Assembly: GCF_900168005.1 (NCBI RefSeq)
Contig: NZ_FUYP01000008.1
Span: 62,001 to 126,000, forward strand
Reading direction: 5' to 3'
Length of the DNA: 64,000 bases
Source of the DNA: Sphingopyxis flava
GTDB taxonomy: Bacteria > Pseudomonadota > Alphaproteobacteria > Sphingomonadales > Sphingomonadaceae
In this document: positions 45,178 through 54,713 of the stretch, piece by piece
Numbering within the stretch: position 1 is the stretch's first letter
Layout: every line of letters starts with the position of its first letter
The notes under the pieces: model-generated
The model's database searches: none
Told to the model about the DNA's origin: nothing
What the model saw: the letters and a program-made list of their open reading frames with translations, nothing else
Translations under genes and position numbers: made by a program

Positions 45178-46815
45178 CTACGCCGACTTGCGCAGCGGTG
45201 CGCTCTCGCCGTCGGGGGCGTTCCGGGCTTTGAGCGGCGTCCGCAGGAGCCCGCGCTCGGCGAGCATTTCGGCGGTGTCGACGGCCGACATCGCGCGGCC
45301 GTAATGCCAGCCCTGGCCCTTGGCGCAGCCGAGCCGCGTCAACTCGGTCGCGGTTGCAGAATCCTCGACCCCCTCGGCGGTGATCGGCATGCCGAGGCTT
45401 TCGCCGAGGCGGACGATTGCAACGACAATCGCCTGCGCATCGGCGCTTCCGCGCATCGCCGCGACGAAGCTCTTGTCGATCTTGATCCGGTCGAACGGCA
45501 GCGCACGCAGATGCGACAGCGAACTATAGCCGGTACCAAAGTCGTCGAGTGCGAGCGAAACGCCCTGATTCTTGAGGCTGGTGACGATCGAGCGCACCAA
45601 GGCAAGATTCTCAAACAAGGAACTTTCGGTGATCTCGACTTCGAGCTGACCTGCCGGAAATCCTGTTTCGGCGAGGAGCTTGGTCAGCTTCTGGCTGAAC
45701 CAGGGGTCTTTCAGTTGCTGGGGCGAGATGTTGACGGCCAGCACGATCGACGGGTCCCAGCCCTTGGCAATCTCCATGGCGGCGCGAATGACGCGTAGCG
45801 ACAGTTCGCCGATCAACCCGCTTTCCTCGGCAATGGGGATGAACCGTTCGGGCGGGATCATGCCGTGCTCGGGCGAATCCCACCGCATCAGCATCTCGAA
45901 GCCGACGAGCCGCCCGCTCGCGATGTCGACTTGCGGTTCGAAATGGGGAACGAATTCGCCGCGCGGCATGCCGTTGCGGATGCCTGTCTCAATCTGATTG
46001 CGGGCCTGCATGGCCATTTCCATGCCGGGTTCGAACCAGATGTGGCGATGCCGGCCCTTCTCCTTGCCGTGATACATGGCGATGTCGGCCTGGCGCACGA
46101 GCATTTCCATCGTCACATTTTGTCCGGTCGCAAGAGCGATGCCGAGCGAACTGCCGATCCGGATCCGCTGGCCTTCATATTCGACCGGCTCTTCGAGCGC
46201 GGCCACGAGCGCTGCGGCCAATGCATCGATCTGGTGCCGCGCGGCGGGTTCGAACGCAATCATTGCGACGAACTCGTCGCCGCCAAGCCGCGCCTTGGTC
46301 GCGTTCGGGGGCAGGATCGCGGTGATCCGCTCGGCAGCGACCTGCAGCACATGATCGCCTGCGACATGGCCGTGGATGTCGTTCACCCTCTTGAAATGAT
46401 CAAGGTCGAGGAGCAGCAAGGCGACATGGCGCCTTTCGGCAGCCGCTGCGGCGACCAGCGAGGGACCGGCGGCGAGCAGCGCACGCCGATTGAGATAGCC
46501 TGTTAAGGGGTCGGTATCGGCAAGGAAACGCGCCCGCTTCTCGGCAAGGGTGCGCTCACGAATTTCGCGGTTGAGATCATCGTAGCGGCGCCAGCCAAAC
46601 AGGATCAGCGCGATATTGAGGATCAGCGTTGCCGCGAGCACCCGATCGGTGCCGCCACCCGCTCCCGCAAGCGCGCGCACCACCGATTGCATCACATTAC
46701 TGCCCGTGCCGACGAACAGCAGGATGGCGGCGATGACGATGCCGCCCGCGACGATGTCGCGCTTGGCCCCCTCGCTGCGATCCCATTCTTTCGGCACGAT
46801 CGTTTCGGCTCTCAT
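45178..46815 (-). CDS. GGDEF/EAL-domain cyclic-di-GMP protein
   Basis: 545 residues from the ATG at 46815 (GGGGACA upstream). Two TM segments (about 22-41 and 59-77) precede a GGDEF domain with an intact ARLGGDEFVAMI site and RHVALLLLDLDHFKRVND. The EAL domain reads LVGFEMLMRWDSPEHGM (EML in place of EAL), VNISPQQL, VEITESSLFEN, LDDFGTGYSSLSHL and RIKIDKSF. The key glutamate and DDFGTGYSS motif remain, so phosphodiesterase activity is possible. It probably makes or breaks c-di-GMP at the membrane. Confidence 0.93.
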   Translation of the reverse strand: MRAETIVPKEWDRSEGAKRDIVAGGIVIAAILLFVGTGSNVMQSVVRALAGAGGGTDRVLAATLILNIALILFGWRRYDDLNREIRERTLAEKRARFLADTDPLTGYLNRRALLAAGPSLVAAAAAERRHVALLLLDLDHFKRVNDIHGHVAGDHVLQVAAERITAILPPNATKARLGGDEFVAMIAFEPAARHQIDALAAALVAALEEPVEYEGQRIRIGSSLGIALATGQNVTMEMLVRQADIAMYHGKEKGRHRHIWFEPGMEMAMQARNQIETGIRNGMPRGEFVPHFEPQVDIASGRLVGFEMLMRWDSPEHGMIPPERFIPIAEESGLIGELSLRVIRAAMEIAKGWDPSIVLAVNISPQQLKDPWFSQKLTKLLAETGFPAGQLEVEITESSLFENLALVRSIVTSLKNQGVSLALDDFGTGYSSLSHLRALPFDRIKIDKSFVAAMRGSADAQAIVVAIVRLGESLGMPITAEGVEDSATATELTRLGCAKGQGWHYGRAMSAVDTAEMLAERGLLRTPLKARNAPDGESAPLRKSA

Positions 46816-47093
46816 TGCTATGTCCCCACAGTCGCACCTCCTTGCACCCCAAGCGGTGAAATTTGCGTTAAGTGAGGGCCCGGCGGCGCTCCATGGGCTT
46901 GCGACACGCAGGATTGCGCAGACTTGCCTTCTTGCCCGCTTTCCCTTAAAGGCGCCCCGTTCGGCCGCATCTTGCGGGCGGGCATATCGACATCCGCGAC
47001 GGGAAAATCTGTCCACGGATAGCCGCTGGTTGGCGAGGTTTCGCTCACCGGCGTCTTTTGCGTTGCGGCCTGTCAGAAGGGATTTTGGGCCAC

Positions 47094-48563
47094 ATGTTCG
47101 ACAGTCTGAGCAATCGGCTTGGCGATGTTTTCGGGAAGCTCCGCGGCCGCGGCGCGCTGACCGAGGCCGATGTGCGCGCCGCGATGCGCGAAGTTCGAAT
47201 CGCGCTTCTCGAGGCCGATGTCGCGCTCCCTGTCGTGCGCAGTTTCGTCGACCAGGTGACCGAACTCGCCATCGGCCAGAATGTCCTGCGTTCGGTCACA
47301 CCGGGTCAGCAGGTGGTCAAGATCGTCAGCGACGCGCTGACCGAAATGCTTGGCTCTGAAACCGCCGAGCTTGACCTCAATGTCACGCCGCCCGCGGTCA
47401 TCATGATGGTGGGTCTGCAGGGGTCGGGTAAGACGACCACCACCGCGAAGATCGCGAAGCGCCTGAAGGACAAGGAGCGCAAGAAGGTGCTGATGGCGTC
47501 GCTAGACGTCAATCGCCCTGCCGCGCAGGAGCAACTCGCAGTTCTCGGTCAGCAGATCGACGTCGCGACTCTTCCGATCATCGCCGGGCAGCAGCCGGTC
47601 GAGATCGCGCAGCGCGCGATGCAGGCCGCGAAGCTGCAGGGCTTCGATGTGCTGATTCTCGATACCGCGGGCCGCCTCCACGTCGACCAGCAGCTGATGG
47701 ACGAGATGCAAGCGGTGTCGCGCGCAGCGAATCCTGCCGAGACCTTGCTCGTCGTCGATAGCCTGACCGGCCAGGATGCGGTGCAGGTCGCGCAGCGCTT
47801 TACCGACCAGGTGCCGCTAACCGGCGTCGTGCTCACCCGCATGGATGGCGATGCGCGCGGCGGCGCTGCGCTCTCGATGCGCGCGGTCACCGGCAAGCCG
47901 ATCAAGTTCGCGGGCACGGGTGAAAAACTCGACGGTCTTGAACTCTTCCAGCCCTCGCGCATCGCGGGCCGCATCCTCGGAATGGGCGATGTCGTCAGCC
48001 TCGTCGAGCGCGCTGCCGAGACGATCCAGGCCGAAGAGGCCGAGGCGATGGCGAAGAAGATGGCGAAGGGTCAGTTCGACCTCGACGATCTTCGCACGCA
48101 ATTGAACCAGATGCGCCGCATGGGCGGCCTTGGCGCGCTCGCGGCCATGATCCCCGGTCTCAAGAAAGCGCAGGCCGCGATGGCGCAGAGCGGTGCCGAC
48201 GACAAGATGCTCGTCCACTTCGATGCGATCATGGGCTCGATGACTCCCAAGGAGCGCGCAAAGCCCGAAATCATCAACGCCAAGCGCAAGATCCGCATCG
48301 CCAACGGGTCGGGGACCAGCGTGCAGCAGGTGAACAAGGTGTTGAAGATGCACCAGGAAATGTCCACCGCGATGAAGCGCATCCGCAAGATGGGCGGGCT
48401 CAAGGGGCTCGGTGCGCTGTTCGGCAAGGGCGGCGGCATTCCTGGAATGCCGGGCCTTGGAGGCGGGGGACTAGGCGGCGGCGGGGGCATGGGCAGCCTG
48501 CCCGGTCTCGGCGGCGGAGCGATCCCACCCGATCTCGCTAACCTGATGAATAAAAAGAAATAA
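47094..48563 (+). CDS. ffh: Signal recognition particle protein Ffh
   Basis: 489 residues from MFDSLSNRLGDVFGKLRG. N domain, then GLQGSGKTTTTAKIAKRL (G1), DVNRPAAQEQL, DVLILDTAGRLHVDQ and LTRMDGDARGGAALS. The M domain has GSMTPKERAKPEIIN and SGTSVQQVNKVLKMHQEM, which bind 4.5S RNA and signal peptides, and ends in a Gly/Met-rich tail. It heads the ffh-rpsP-rimM run. The 278-bp gap upstream (46816-47093) shows no gene. Confidence 0.97.
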   Translation: MFDSLSNRLGDVFGKLRGRGALTEADVRAAMREVRIALLEADVALPVVRSFVDQVTELAIGQNVLRSVTPGQQVVKIVSDALTEMLGSETAELDLNVTPPAVIMMVGLQGSGKTTTTAKIAKRLKDKERKKVLMASLDVNRPAAQEQLAVLGQQIDVATLPIIAGQQPVEIAQRAMQAAKLQGFDVLILDTAGRLHVDQQLMDEMQAVSRAANPAETLLVVDSLTGQDAVQVAQRFTDQVPLTGVVLTRMDGDARGGAALSMRAVTGKPIKFAGTGEKLDGLELFQPSRIAGRILGMGDVVSLVERAAETIQAEEAEAMAKKMAKGQFDLDDLRTQLNQMRRMGGLGALAAMIPGLKKAQAAMAQSGADDKMLVHFDAIMGSMTPKERAKPEIINAKRKIRIANGSGTSVQQVNKVLKMHQEMSTAMKRIRKMGGLKGLGALFGKGGGIPGMPGLGGGGLGGGGGMGSLPGLGGGAIPPDLANLMNKKK

Positions 48564-48600
48564 CCCAAGACAACCGAGTTCAGACTAGAAGGATATTATC

Positions 48601-49182
48601 ATGGCTACCTCTATTCGCCTTTCGCGCGGCGGTTCGAAAAAGCGCCCCTATTACAAGATCGTCGTCGCCGACTCGCGCAGCCCGCGCGACGGCCGCTTCA
48701 TTGAGCGCATTGGCAGCTACAACCCGCTGCTCGGCAAGGACAATCCCGAGCGCGTGAAGCTCGACACCGAGCGCGCTGCCCACTGGCTCTCGGTGGGCGC
48801 GCAGCCGACCGACCGCGTCGCCCGCTTCCTCGACGCTGCAGGCATCAAGGAACGCGCCGCGCGCAACAACCCCAAGAAGGGTGAGCCGGGCGAAAAGGCC
48901 AAGGAACGCGCCGAAGAGAAGGCTGCGAAGCTGGCCGAGGCCGAAGAGGCTGCGAAGGAAGCCGCCGCCGCTCCCGCTGAAGAAGCTGCTGCTCCCGAAG
49001 CCGCCGAGTCCGACGCGACCGGGTCGGTGAAGAGCGAGGAGACCGCTGAAGCCGTTGCCGACGCCGTGGCTGAAGACGTCCCGGCCGAAGCGACCGCCGA
49101 GGACGCGGCTGCGATCGCCGAGGAAGTCGCCGAAGGCGGCCCGGTGGCCGAAGACGCTGGCGAAGAAAAGGCCGAAGGCTAA
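48601..49182 (+). CDS. rpsP: 30S ribosomal protein S16 with long acidic tail
   Basis: 193 residues; ordinary S16 is about 80-90. The fold is [40 protein letters not shown] and [17 protein letters not shown]. Residues from about 100 on are low complexity, with Ala and Glu dominating ([17 protein letters not shown]) and strong negative charge. A tail of this sort occurs in S16 of many alphaproteobacteria. It lies 37 bp after ffh. Confidence 0.97.
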   Translation: MATSIRLSRGGSKKRPYYKIVVADSRSPRDGRFIERIGSYNPLLGKDNPERVKLDTERAAHWLSVGAQPTDRVARFLDAAGIKERAARNNPKKGEPGEKAKERAEEKAAKLAEAEEAAKEAAAAPAEEAAAPEAAESDATGSVKSEETAEAVADAVAEDVPAEATAEDAAAIAEEVAEGGPVAEDAGEEKAEG

Positions 49183-49185
49183 GCC

Positions 49186-49695
49186 TTGGCGCATCGCGAC
49201 CGCCCTGTCACCCTCGCCGCCATCGCCGGCGCGCATGGGGTGCGGGGTGAGGTGCGCCTCAAACTGTTTGGGGAAGGCGCGGACGCCTTGCGCGCCTTTT
49301 CCACGTTCGACGCCGGTGAGCGCAAGCTGACGCTGGAAGCGGTTCGACCCGCGAACCAGGGCGCGGTTGCGCGCTTTGGCGAAATCACCGACCGCGCGGC
49401 GGCCGAGGCGCTGCGCGGGACGCTGCTCACCGTGCCGCGCTCGGCGCTACCGCCGCTTGGCCCCGGCGAATATTATCATCACGACCTGATCGGCCTTGCC
49501 TGCACCTCGACCGAGGGCGAGGCGCTGGGCATTGTGGTCGGGGTCGAGAATTTCGGGGCCGGCGACATCCTCGAGGTCGAGCGGCCGGCGGAGCCCGGCA
49601 AGAAGCCGAAGCGCTTCATGGTGCCGATGACCCCGCAAGCGGTGCCCGAATGGAGCGACGCGGGGATCATCGTCGCCGCGGCTTTCGCCGAATAG
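49186..49695 (+). CDS. rimM: 16S rRNA processing protein RimM
   Basis: 169 residues from a TTG start (AAGG 7 nt upstream; 3 bp after rpsP). VTLAAIAGAHGVRGEVRLKL is the N-terminal signature, and PGEYYHHDLIGLAC and GAGDILEVERP mark the PRC-barrel. RimM helps mature the 30S head with S19. TrmD and L19 normally follow directly; here 1.66 kb of other genes intervenes. An inverted repeat lies 22 bp after its stop. Confidence 0.95.
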   Translation: MAHRDRPVTLAAIAGAHGVRGEVRLKLFGEGADALRAFSTFDAGERKLTLEAVRPANQGAVARFGEITDRAAAEALRGTLLTVPRSALPPLGPGEYYHHDLIGLACTSTEGEALGIVVGVENFGAGDILEVERPAEPGKKPKRFMVPMTPQAVPEWSDAGIIVAAAFAE

Positions 49696-49716
49696 GTCTT
49701 TCGTTCGATAGCGGTT

Positions 49717-49792
49717 GGACGGAAATCCCGCCGCAAGGGGGAGCGGCCGGCGTGCGGCGCGCGCAGCGGCACGGTCGACGGGATTTCCGTCC
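49717..49792. repeat. 14-bp inverted repeat with 48-nt loop
   Basis: GGACGGAAATCCCG (49717-49730) and CGGGATTTCCGTCC (49779-49792) are perfect inverted copies between the convergent rimM and the 53-residue gene. The 48-bp interior is GC-rich and could fold. No T-run follows either arm. It may be a terminator-like hairpin or a small extragenic palindromic element. Confidence 0.7.
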
Positions 49793-49795
49793 GTC

Positions 49796-49957
49796 TCAGT
49801 GCGCCCCGGCGCAGGGCTTGGAGCTGGTCACGGGGCGTGCGCTGCGGCCGCGCCAGTCGCGCCACGCCTGCGCAATTTTTCCGAAGCCGCGGTCGAGGTC
49901 GGCGCTGAAACGGCCGTGGTTTTCTTCCCAGCCGCGCATCCACATTTCGTCGAGCAT
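49796..49957 (-). CDS. 53-residue protein divergent from a LysR regulator
   Basis: AGGAG lies 7 nt before the ATG at 49957, a good site. The protein begins MLDEMWMRGWEENHGRFSAD, continues RGFGKIAQAWRDWRGRSA and is rich in Trp, Arg and Asp. It has no TM segment and no recognisable family. It starts 102 bp from the divergent lysR gene and ends 4 bp from the inverted repeat. It is plausibly controlled by that regulator. Confidence 0.6.
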   Translation of the reverse strand: MLDEMWMRGWEENHGRFSADLDRGFGKIAQAWRDWRGRSARPVTSSKPCAGAH

Positions 49958-50035
49958 CGATTGTCTCCTGCTGCGTGATGGCCTCTGAATGCGCCTCGCG
50001 CGGCAAATGGGCCAACAAAAGCTTTGCGGGATATC

Positions 50036-50050
50036 ATAAGGCTGGCTTAT
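50036..50050. promoter_or_regulatory. LysR-type palindrome before the regulator gene
   Basis: ATAAGGCTGGCTTAT has perfect 5-bp arms around 5 bases and contains a T-N11-A core, the classical LysR box. It ends 9 bp before the lysR ATG (50060). It could control both the regulator and the divergent 53-residue gene. Confidence 0.55.
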
Positions 50051-50059
50051 AGAGTGCCG

Positions 50060-50983
50060 ATGTCCAGACTGCCGCCTCTTGCCGCCATCCGGGCCTTTGA
50101 AGCTGCTGGAAGACTGGAGAATTTCTCGCGCGCTGCCGAAGAGCTCGGGATGACGCAGGCCGCGGTGAGCTATCAGATCCGCCAATTGGAAGACCGGCTC
50201 GGTCATGCGCTCTTCGTGCGGGAAAAGGGCCGGGTGCGGCTGTCCGAGACGGGGCAACGGCTGCTCCCTGCGATCCGCGCCGCCTTCGCCTCGATGGGCG
50301 ATGCCTTCGCGTCGCTCGACAGCGACGAGGCCGAGGTGCTGACGATCAACGCCGCGACCAGCTTCGGGGGAACGTGGCTCAGCGCCCGGATCGGCAGCTT
50401 CCAGCTGCAATATCCCGACCTCGCGGTGCGCATGGCGATGAGCAATGTGCTTGTGGATTTCGATGCATCGAATGTCGACGTCGCAATTCGCATTGGCGGG
50501 GGGCATTGGCCGGGTCTGCGCGCCGATTTCCTGATGCGCCAATATCTGGCCCCCATCGCTTCGCCCGCCTTCATCGCGGAGCATGACATCCGCGAGCCGG
50601 CCGACCTCCTGCGCGTCCAGCGGCTCGCCCCGAACGACAGCTGGTGGGCCGACTGGTTCGCCGCCGCGGGGGTCGCGACGCCCCCGGCTCCATCGCGGCG
50701 CGGGATCGAGCTCGACAGCCAGCTGCAGGAGGCGAGCGCCGTGCAGGCGGGGTTCGGCGTCGCGATGATGACGCCGCTCTACTGGCGGGCCGAACTCGCG
50801 AGCGGGCGCCTCGTACAGCCCTTCGACACCCTCTATGTGTCGGAGGCGTCGGGCATGTGGCTCGTCCACCGCGAAAACCGGGTCGGCGTGCGCAAGATCG
50901 AACGCTTCCGCGAATGGCTGCACGCCGAGATCGAGAAGGATCGCCACATCCTGCCCGAGGCGCTATGGCGGCCGCTGCCATGA
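50060..50983 (+). CDS. LysR-family transcription regulator (GcvA-like)
   Basis: 307 residues. A winged helix-turn-helix ([40 protein letters not shown]) precedes a substrate-binding domain ([50 protein letters not shown]). The GcvA-type subfamily often controls small metabolic or resistance genes. The ATG at 50060 is preferred over a TTG at 50024. It interrupts the rimM-trmD order. Confidence 0.93.
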   Translation: MSRLPPLAAIRAFEAAGRLENFSRAAEELGMTQAAVSYQIRQLEDRLGHALFVREKGRVRLSETGQRLLPAIRAAFASMGDAFASLDSDEAEVLTINAATSFGGTWLSARIGSFQLQYPDLAVRMAMSNVLVDFDASNVDVAIRIGGGHWPGLRADFLMRQYLAPIASPAFIAEHDIREPADLLRVQRLAPNDSWWADWFAAAGVATPPAPSRRGIELDSQLQEASAVQAGFGVAMMTPLYWRAELASGRLVQPFDTLYVSEASGMWLVHRENRVGVRKIERFREWLHAEIEKDRHILPEALWRPLP

Positions 50984-51027
50984 TGCGAGTGGGCTTCGGC
51001 GGCGGAGCCAAGAAAGGACTGCCAGCG

Positions 51028-51357
51028 ATGTCAGATATCTCGTTTCTCACCCTGCTGCTGGGATCCGCGATCTCGTCCGGAATAGTGGGCTATGGTCTCG
51101 CCAACTTCCGCCCTCGCTGGTCGAAACGACGCATTGTGCATCTGTCGGCCTCACTTGTTCCGGGACCCTTGGTTACGCTCCTCGCCTTCGCATTTCTTCA
51201 TTCGTTCATCGCGGGCCTGAGGGCGCCCGGGAGATGCGGGATCGATGTCTGCGGCATGCTGATGGCAGGCTCGACGATAGGGCTCGTGGCCGTGCTGTTA
51301 TCGTTCGGTGCGGCCGCTCTTATTGCTTCTCTTATTATTGGGCGCAGGCACCCATGA
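51028..51357 (+). CDS. Small membrane protein before trmD
   Basis: 109 residues; an ATG at 50980 overlapping the lysR stop is in frame and possible. Three hydrophobic segments: [40 protein letters not shown] and [26 protein letters not shown] lies upstream of 51028. I do not recognise a family. Its stop overlaps the trmD start by 4 bp, so it is coupled to trmD. Confidence 0.7.
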   Translation: MSDISFLTLLLGSAISSGIVGYGLANFRPRWSKRRIVHLSASLVPGPLVTLLAFAFLHSFIAGLRAPGRCGIDVCGMLMAGSTIGLVAVLLSFGAAALIASLIIGRRHP

Positions 51358-52091
51358 CCTTCACCGCCGTTCCCCTGACGCTTTATCCCGACATGTTTCC
51401 CGGGCCTCTGGGCCACAGCATGGCGGGGCGCGCGCTCGAGAGCGGGACATGGGCGTGCGCGCCGGTGCAGATCCGCGACTTTGCCATCGACCGGCACCGC
51501 ACCGTCGACGATACGCCCGCGGGCGGCGGCGCGGGGATGGTGCTGAAGGCCGACGTGCTGGGCCGCGCGATCGACCATGCGGTCGCCGCGCATCCGGGGC
51601 TGCCCCTGCTCGCGATGACGCCGCGCGGCGCCCCCGTCACCCAGGCGCGGGTGCGCAGTCTCGCGGCGGGTCCCGGGGCGATCATCCTCTGCGGCCGGTT
51701 CGAGGGGTTCGACGAGCGGATTTTCGACGCGCGCCCTATCGAGCAGCTGTCGATGGGCGACATAGTCCTGTCGGGCGGAGAGATGGCGGCGCTGCTGCTT
51801 CTCGACGCTTGCATTCGGCTGCTTCCCGGCGTAATGGGCGCGGCTTCTAGCGGAGACGACGAATCGTTCGAGAACGGTCTGATCGAATATCCGCATTATA
51901 CCCGACCTGCTACATGGGAAGGGCGCACGATCCCCGAAGTGCTGCGATCGGGGGATCATGCGAAGATCGCCGCCTGGCGGAAACAAAGGGCGGAGGAAGA
52001 CACACGGTTACGCAGGCCGGACCTTTGGGAGCGCCATGAGGGCGCTCGGGACCGACCTGCCTCTGGCGCGCGGCAACAGAAGAAGGACTAG
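51354..52091 (+). CDS. trmD: tRNA (guanine37-N1)-methyltransferase TrmD
   Basis: 245 residues. [35 protein letters not shown] and [20 protein letters not shown] carry the SPOUT knot and SAM pocket; the C-terminal [19 protein letters not shown] is also typical. It methylates G37 next to the anticodon. The ATG overlaps the previous stop. It is separated from rimM by a LysR gene and others, unlike the usual operon. Confidence 0.96.
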   Translation: MTFTAVPLTLYPDMFPGPLGHSMAGRALESGTWACAPVQIRDFAIDRHRTVDDTPAGGGAGMVLKADVLGRAIDHAVAAHPGLPLLAMTPRGAPVTQARVRSLAAGPGAIILCGRFEGFDERIFDARPIEQLSMGDIVLSGGEMAALLLLDACIRLLPGVMGAASSGDDESFENGLIEYPHYTRPATWEGRTIPEVLRSGDHAKIAAWRKQRAEEDTRLRRPDLWERHEGARDRPASGARQQKKD

Positions 52092-52096
52092 GGGCC

Positions 52097-52474
52097 ATGA
52101 ACCTCATCCAGACGATTGAAGCCGAAGAAATCGCCAAGGCTGGCAAAGACATTCCGACCTTCCGTCCCGGCGACACGCTGCGTGTCGGCGTGCGCGTCGT
52201 CGAAGGCGAACGCACCCGCGTTCAGAATTTCGAGGGCGTGTGCATCGCGCGCTCGAACAAGGGCATGGGCTCGAACTTCACCGTGCGCAAACTGTCGTTC
52301 GGTGAGGGCGTCGAGCGCGTTTTCCCGCTCTATTCGCCGAACATCGACAGCATTACCGTCGTCCGCAAGGGCGCCGTCCGTCGTGCAAAGCTCTACTATC
52401 TGCGGGGCCGCACCGGTAAATCGGCGCGTATTGCGGAGCGCCGCGATTACCGGTCGGAAGCCGGCGAAGGCTAA
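52097..52474 (+). CDS. rplS: 50S ribosomal protein L19
   Basis: 125 residues. [60 protein letters not shown] and [15 protein letters not shown] are the L19 core. L19 sits at the 30S-50S interface. It lies 5 bp after trmD and is followed by a strong terminator. Confidence 0.98.
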   Translation: MNLIQTIEAEEIAKAGKDIPTFRPGDTLRVGVRVVEGERTRVQNFEGVCIARSNKGMGSNFTVRKLSFGEGVERVFPLYSPNIDSITVVRKGAVRRAKLYYLRGRTGKSARIAERRDYRSEAGEG

Positions 52475-52511
52475 GGAGAGCTTTCTCCCGACAAAGCCGA
52501 AACAGCTTTCC

Positions 52512-52553
52512 AAAACGACCGGTTCCGCCAAAGCGCGAAACCGGTCGTTTTTC
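52512..52553 (+). terminator. Intrinsic terminator of trmD-rplS
   Basis: A 13-bp stem (AAAACGACCGGTT, 52512-52524, with AACCGGTCGTTTT, 52539-52551) ends in TTTTTC. It lies 37 bp after rplS and 30 bp before asd. Confidence 0.9.
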
Positions 52554-52584
52554 GTTTCAGACACCAGCATCAAAGGACAAATTC

Positions 52585-53610
<1,026 letters not shown>

Positions 53611-53927
53611 GCTCCTGACCGCTCTTTCCGAAGAGACGAGGCTATTTTGCTGCATCGAGACTCCTGAGCGAGGCACGATCGATGGCCTCCCTGCCGCCCA
53701 GCGGTGGGGAGGCTGCAGCCCGCAGGGTTGATCAGGGCGCGCGCGGGGGCGCTGCCCCCTTGCATCCTCTCTGCCGCGGCTTCGCGGCGGGCCGCAAGCC
53801 AGGGGCATTGCCGCGGGGTGGACATGCCAAACGTCGCAGCCAATGCGCCCTGCTCGCCGCCAGTGCGTCACGCGGCACCAGGGGGAGATTTGGACCCGCC
53901 ACCGCTTTGCTGATAGGCTGCGGCACG
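53611..53927. other. 317-bp gap between asd and the DUF4336 gene
   Basis: I see no convincing gene. The stretch is GC-rich with small hairpins such as GGGGGC/GCCCCC near 53745 and the start of a CCGCGG cluster near 53770. A reading frame passes through in line with the downstream gene, but it has no supporting start. Confidence 0.5.
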
Positions 53928-54662
53928 ATGGAGAGCTTCACGCCCTACGCGCCGCTTAATGTTCCCAAGCCCTTTGGGGAAGCGATCTGGACCGTCGATG
54001 GGCCCGAAATCCGCATGGATTATGCCTTCGGCTCGATTCCCTTCCCGACGCGAATGACGGTTGTACGGCTCGCTGACGGCGGTCTTTGGCTTCATTCGCC
54101 GATTGAGCCAGACGATGCGCTGTTCGCCGCGGTCGACCTGCTGGGGCCCGTGACGTGGCTCGTCGCACCCAACAGCATCCATTACTGGTACGTCGCCGAC
54201 TGGCAGCAGCGCTATCCCCGCGCGAGGACCGCCGCGGTGCCGAGGCTCGCTGAAAGGGCCAAACGCCCCTTCCGGGTCGATGCGGTGCTGGAGGGTGGCG
54301 CGCCGTGGCCGCGTGAAGAGATCGCCTTGGTGCTGGTCCCTGGCACCGCGGTCAACGAGGCGGTCTTCTTTCACACCGCATCGCGCACAGTGATCCTCGC
54401 CGACCTGATCGAGAATTTCGAGCCGGCGCGCGTGCGTCATCGGCTCTATCGATGGTTGATCCGCCTTTCAGGGGCCGCCGCGCCGCACGGTAGGGCGCCG
54501 ATCGACCTTCGTGTGACATTCTGGCCCAAACGGCGCGCCGTACGCGCAGCGGTCGCGTCGATCCTCGCCTGGCCCTGCGAGCGCATCATCATGGCGCACG
54601 GTCTGCCCCATGCCTCGAACGGCGCCTCCGAGCTGCGCCGGGCGCTGAACTGGGCACGGTGA
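53928..54662 (+). CDS. DUF4336 domain protein
   Basis: 244 residues. ESFTPYAPLNVPKPFGEAIW, RMTVVRLADGGLWLHSPIEP, LVAPNSIHYWYVADWQQRYP and VNEAVFFHTASRTVILADLI match DUF4336, a relative of the metallo-beta-lactamase fold. The usual metal histidine cluster is only partly evident (NSIHYWY). Its role is unknown. The ATG at 53928 has no strong Shine-Dalgarno. It converges on the emrB-like gene. Confidence 0.87.
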   Translation: MESFTPYAPLNVPKPFGEAIWTVDGPEIRMDYAFGSIPFPTRMTVVRLADGGLWLHSPIEPDDALFAAVDLLGPVTWLVAPNSIHYWYVADWQQRYPRARTAAVPRLAERAKRPFRVDAVLEGGAPWPREEIALVLVPGTAVNEAVFFHTASRTVILADLIENFEPARVRHRLYRWLIRLSGAAAPHGRAPIDLRVTFWPKRRAVRAAVASILAWPCERIIMAHGLPHASNGASELRRALNWAR

Positions 54663-54713
54663 CATCGTCCGCCGCCGCTTCGCCGCAGATAGGACGGTCG
54701 CCGGACCCCTCCG

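Noticed and set aside
53682-53927. N-terminal extension of the DUF4336 protein
   Set aside because: Composition is Arg/Ala/Gly-rich without structure, and the domain begins right after the ATG at 53928.
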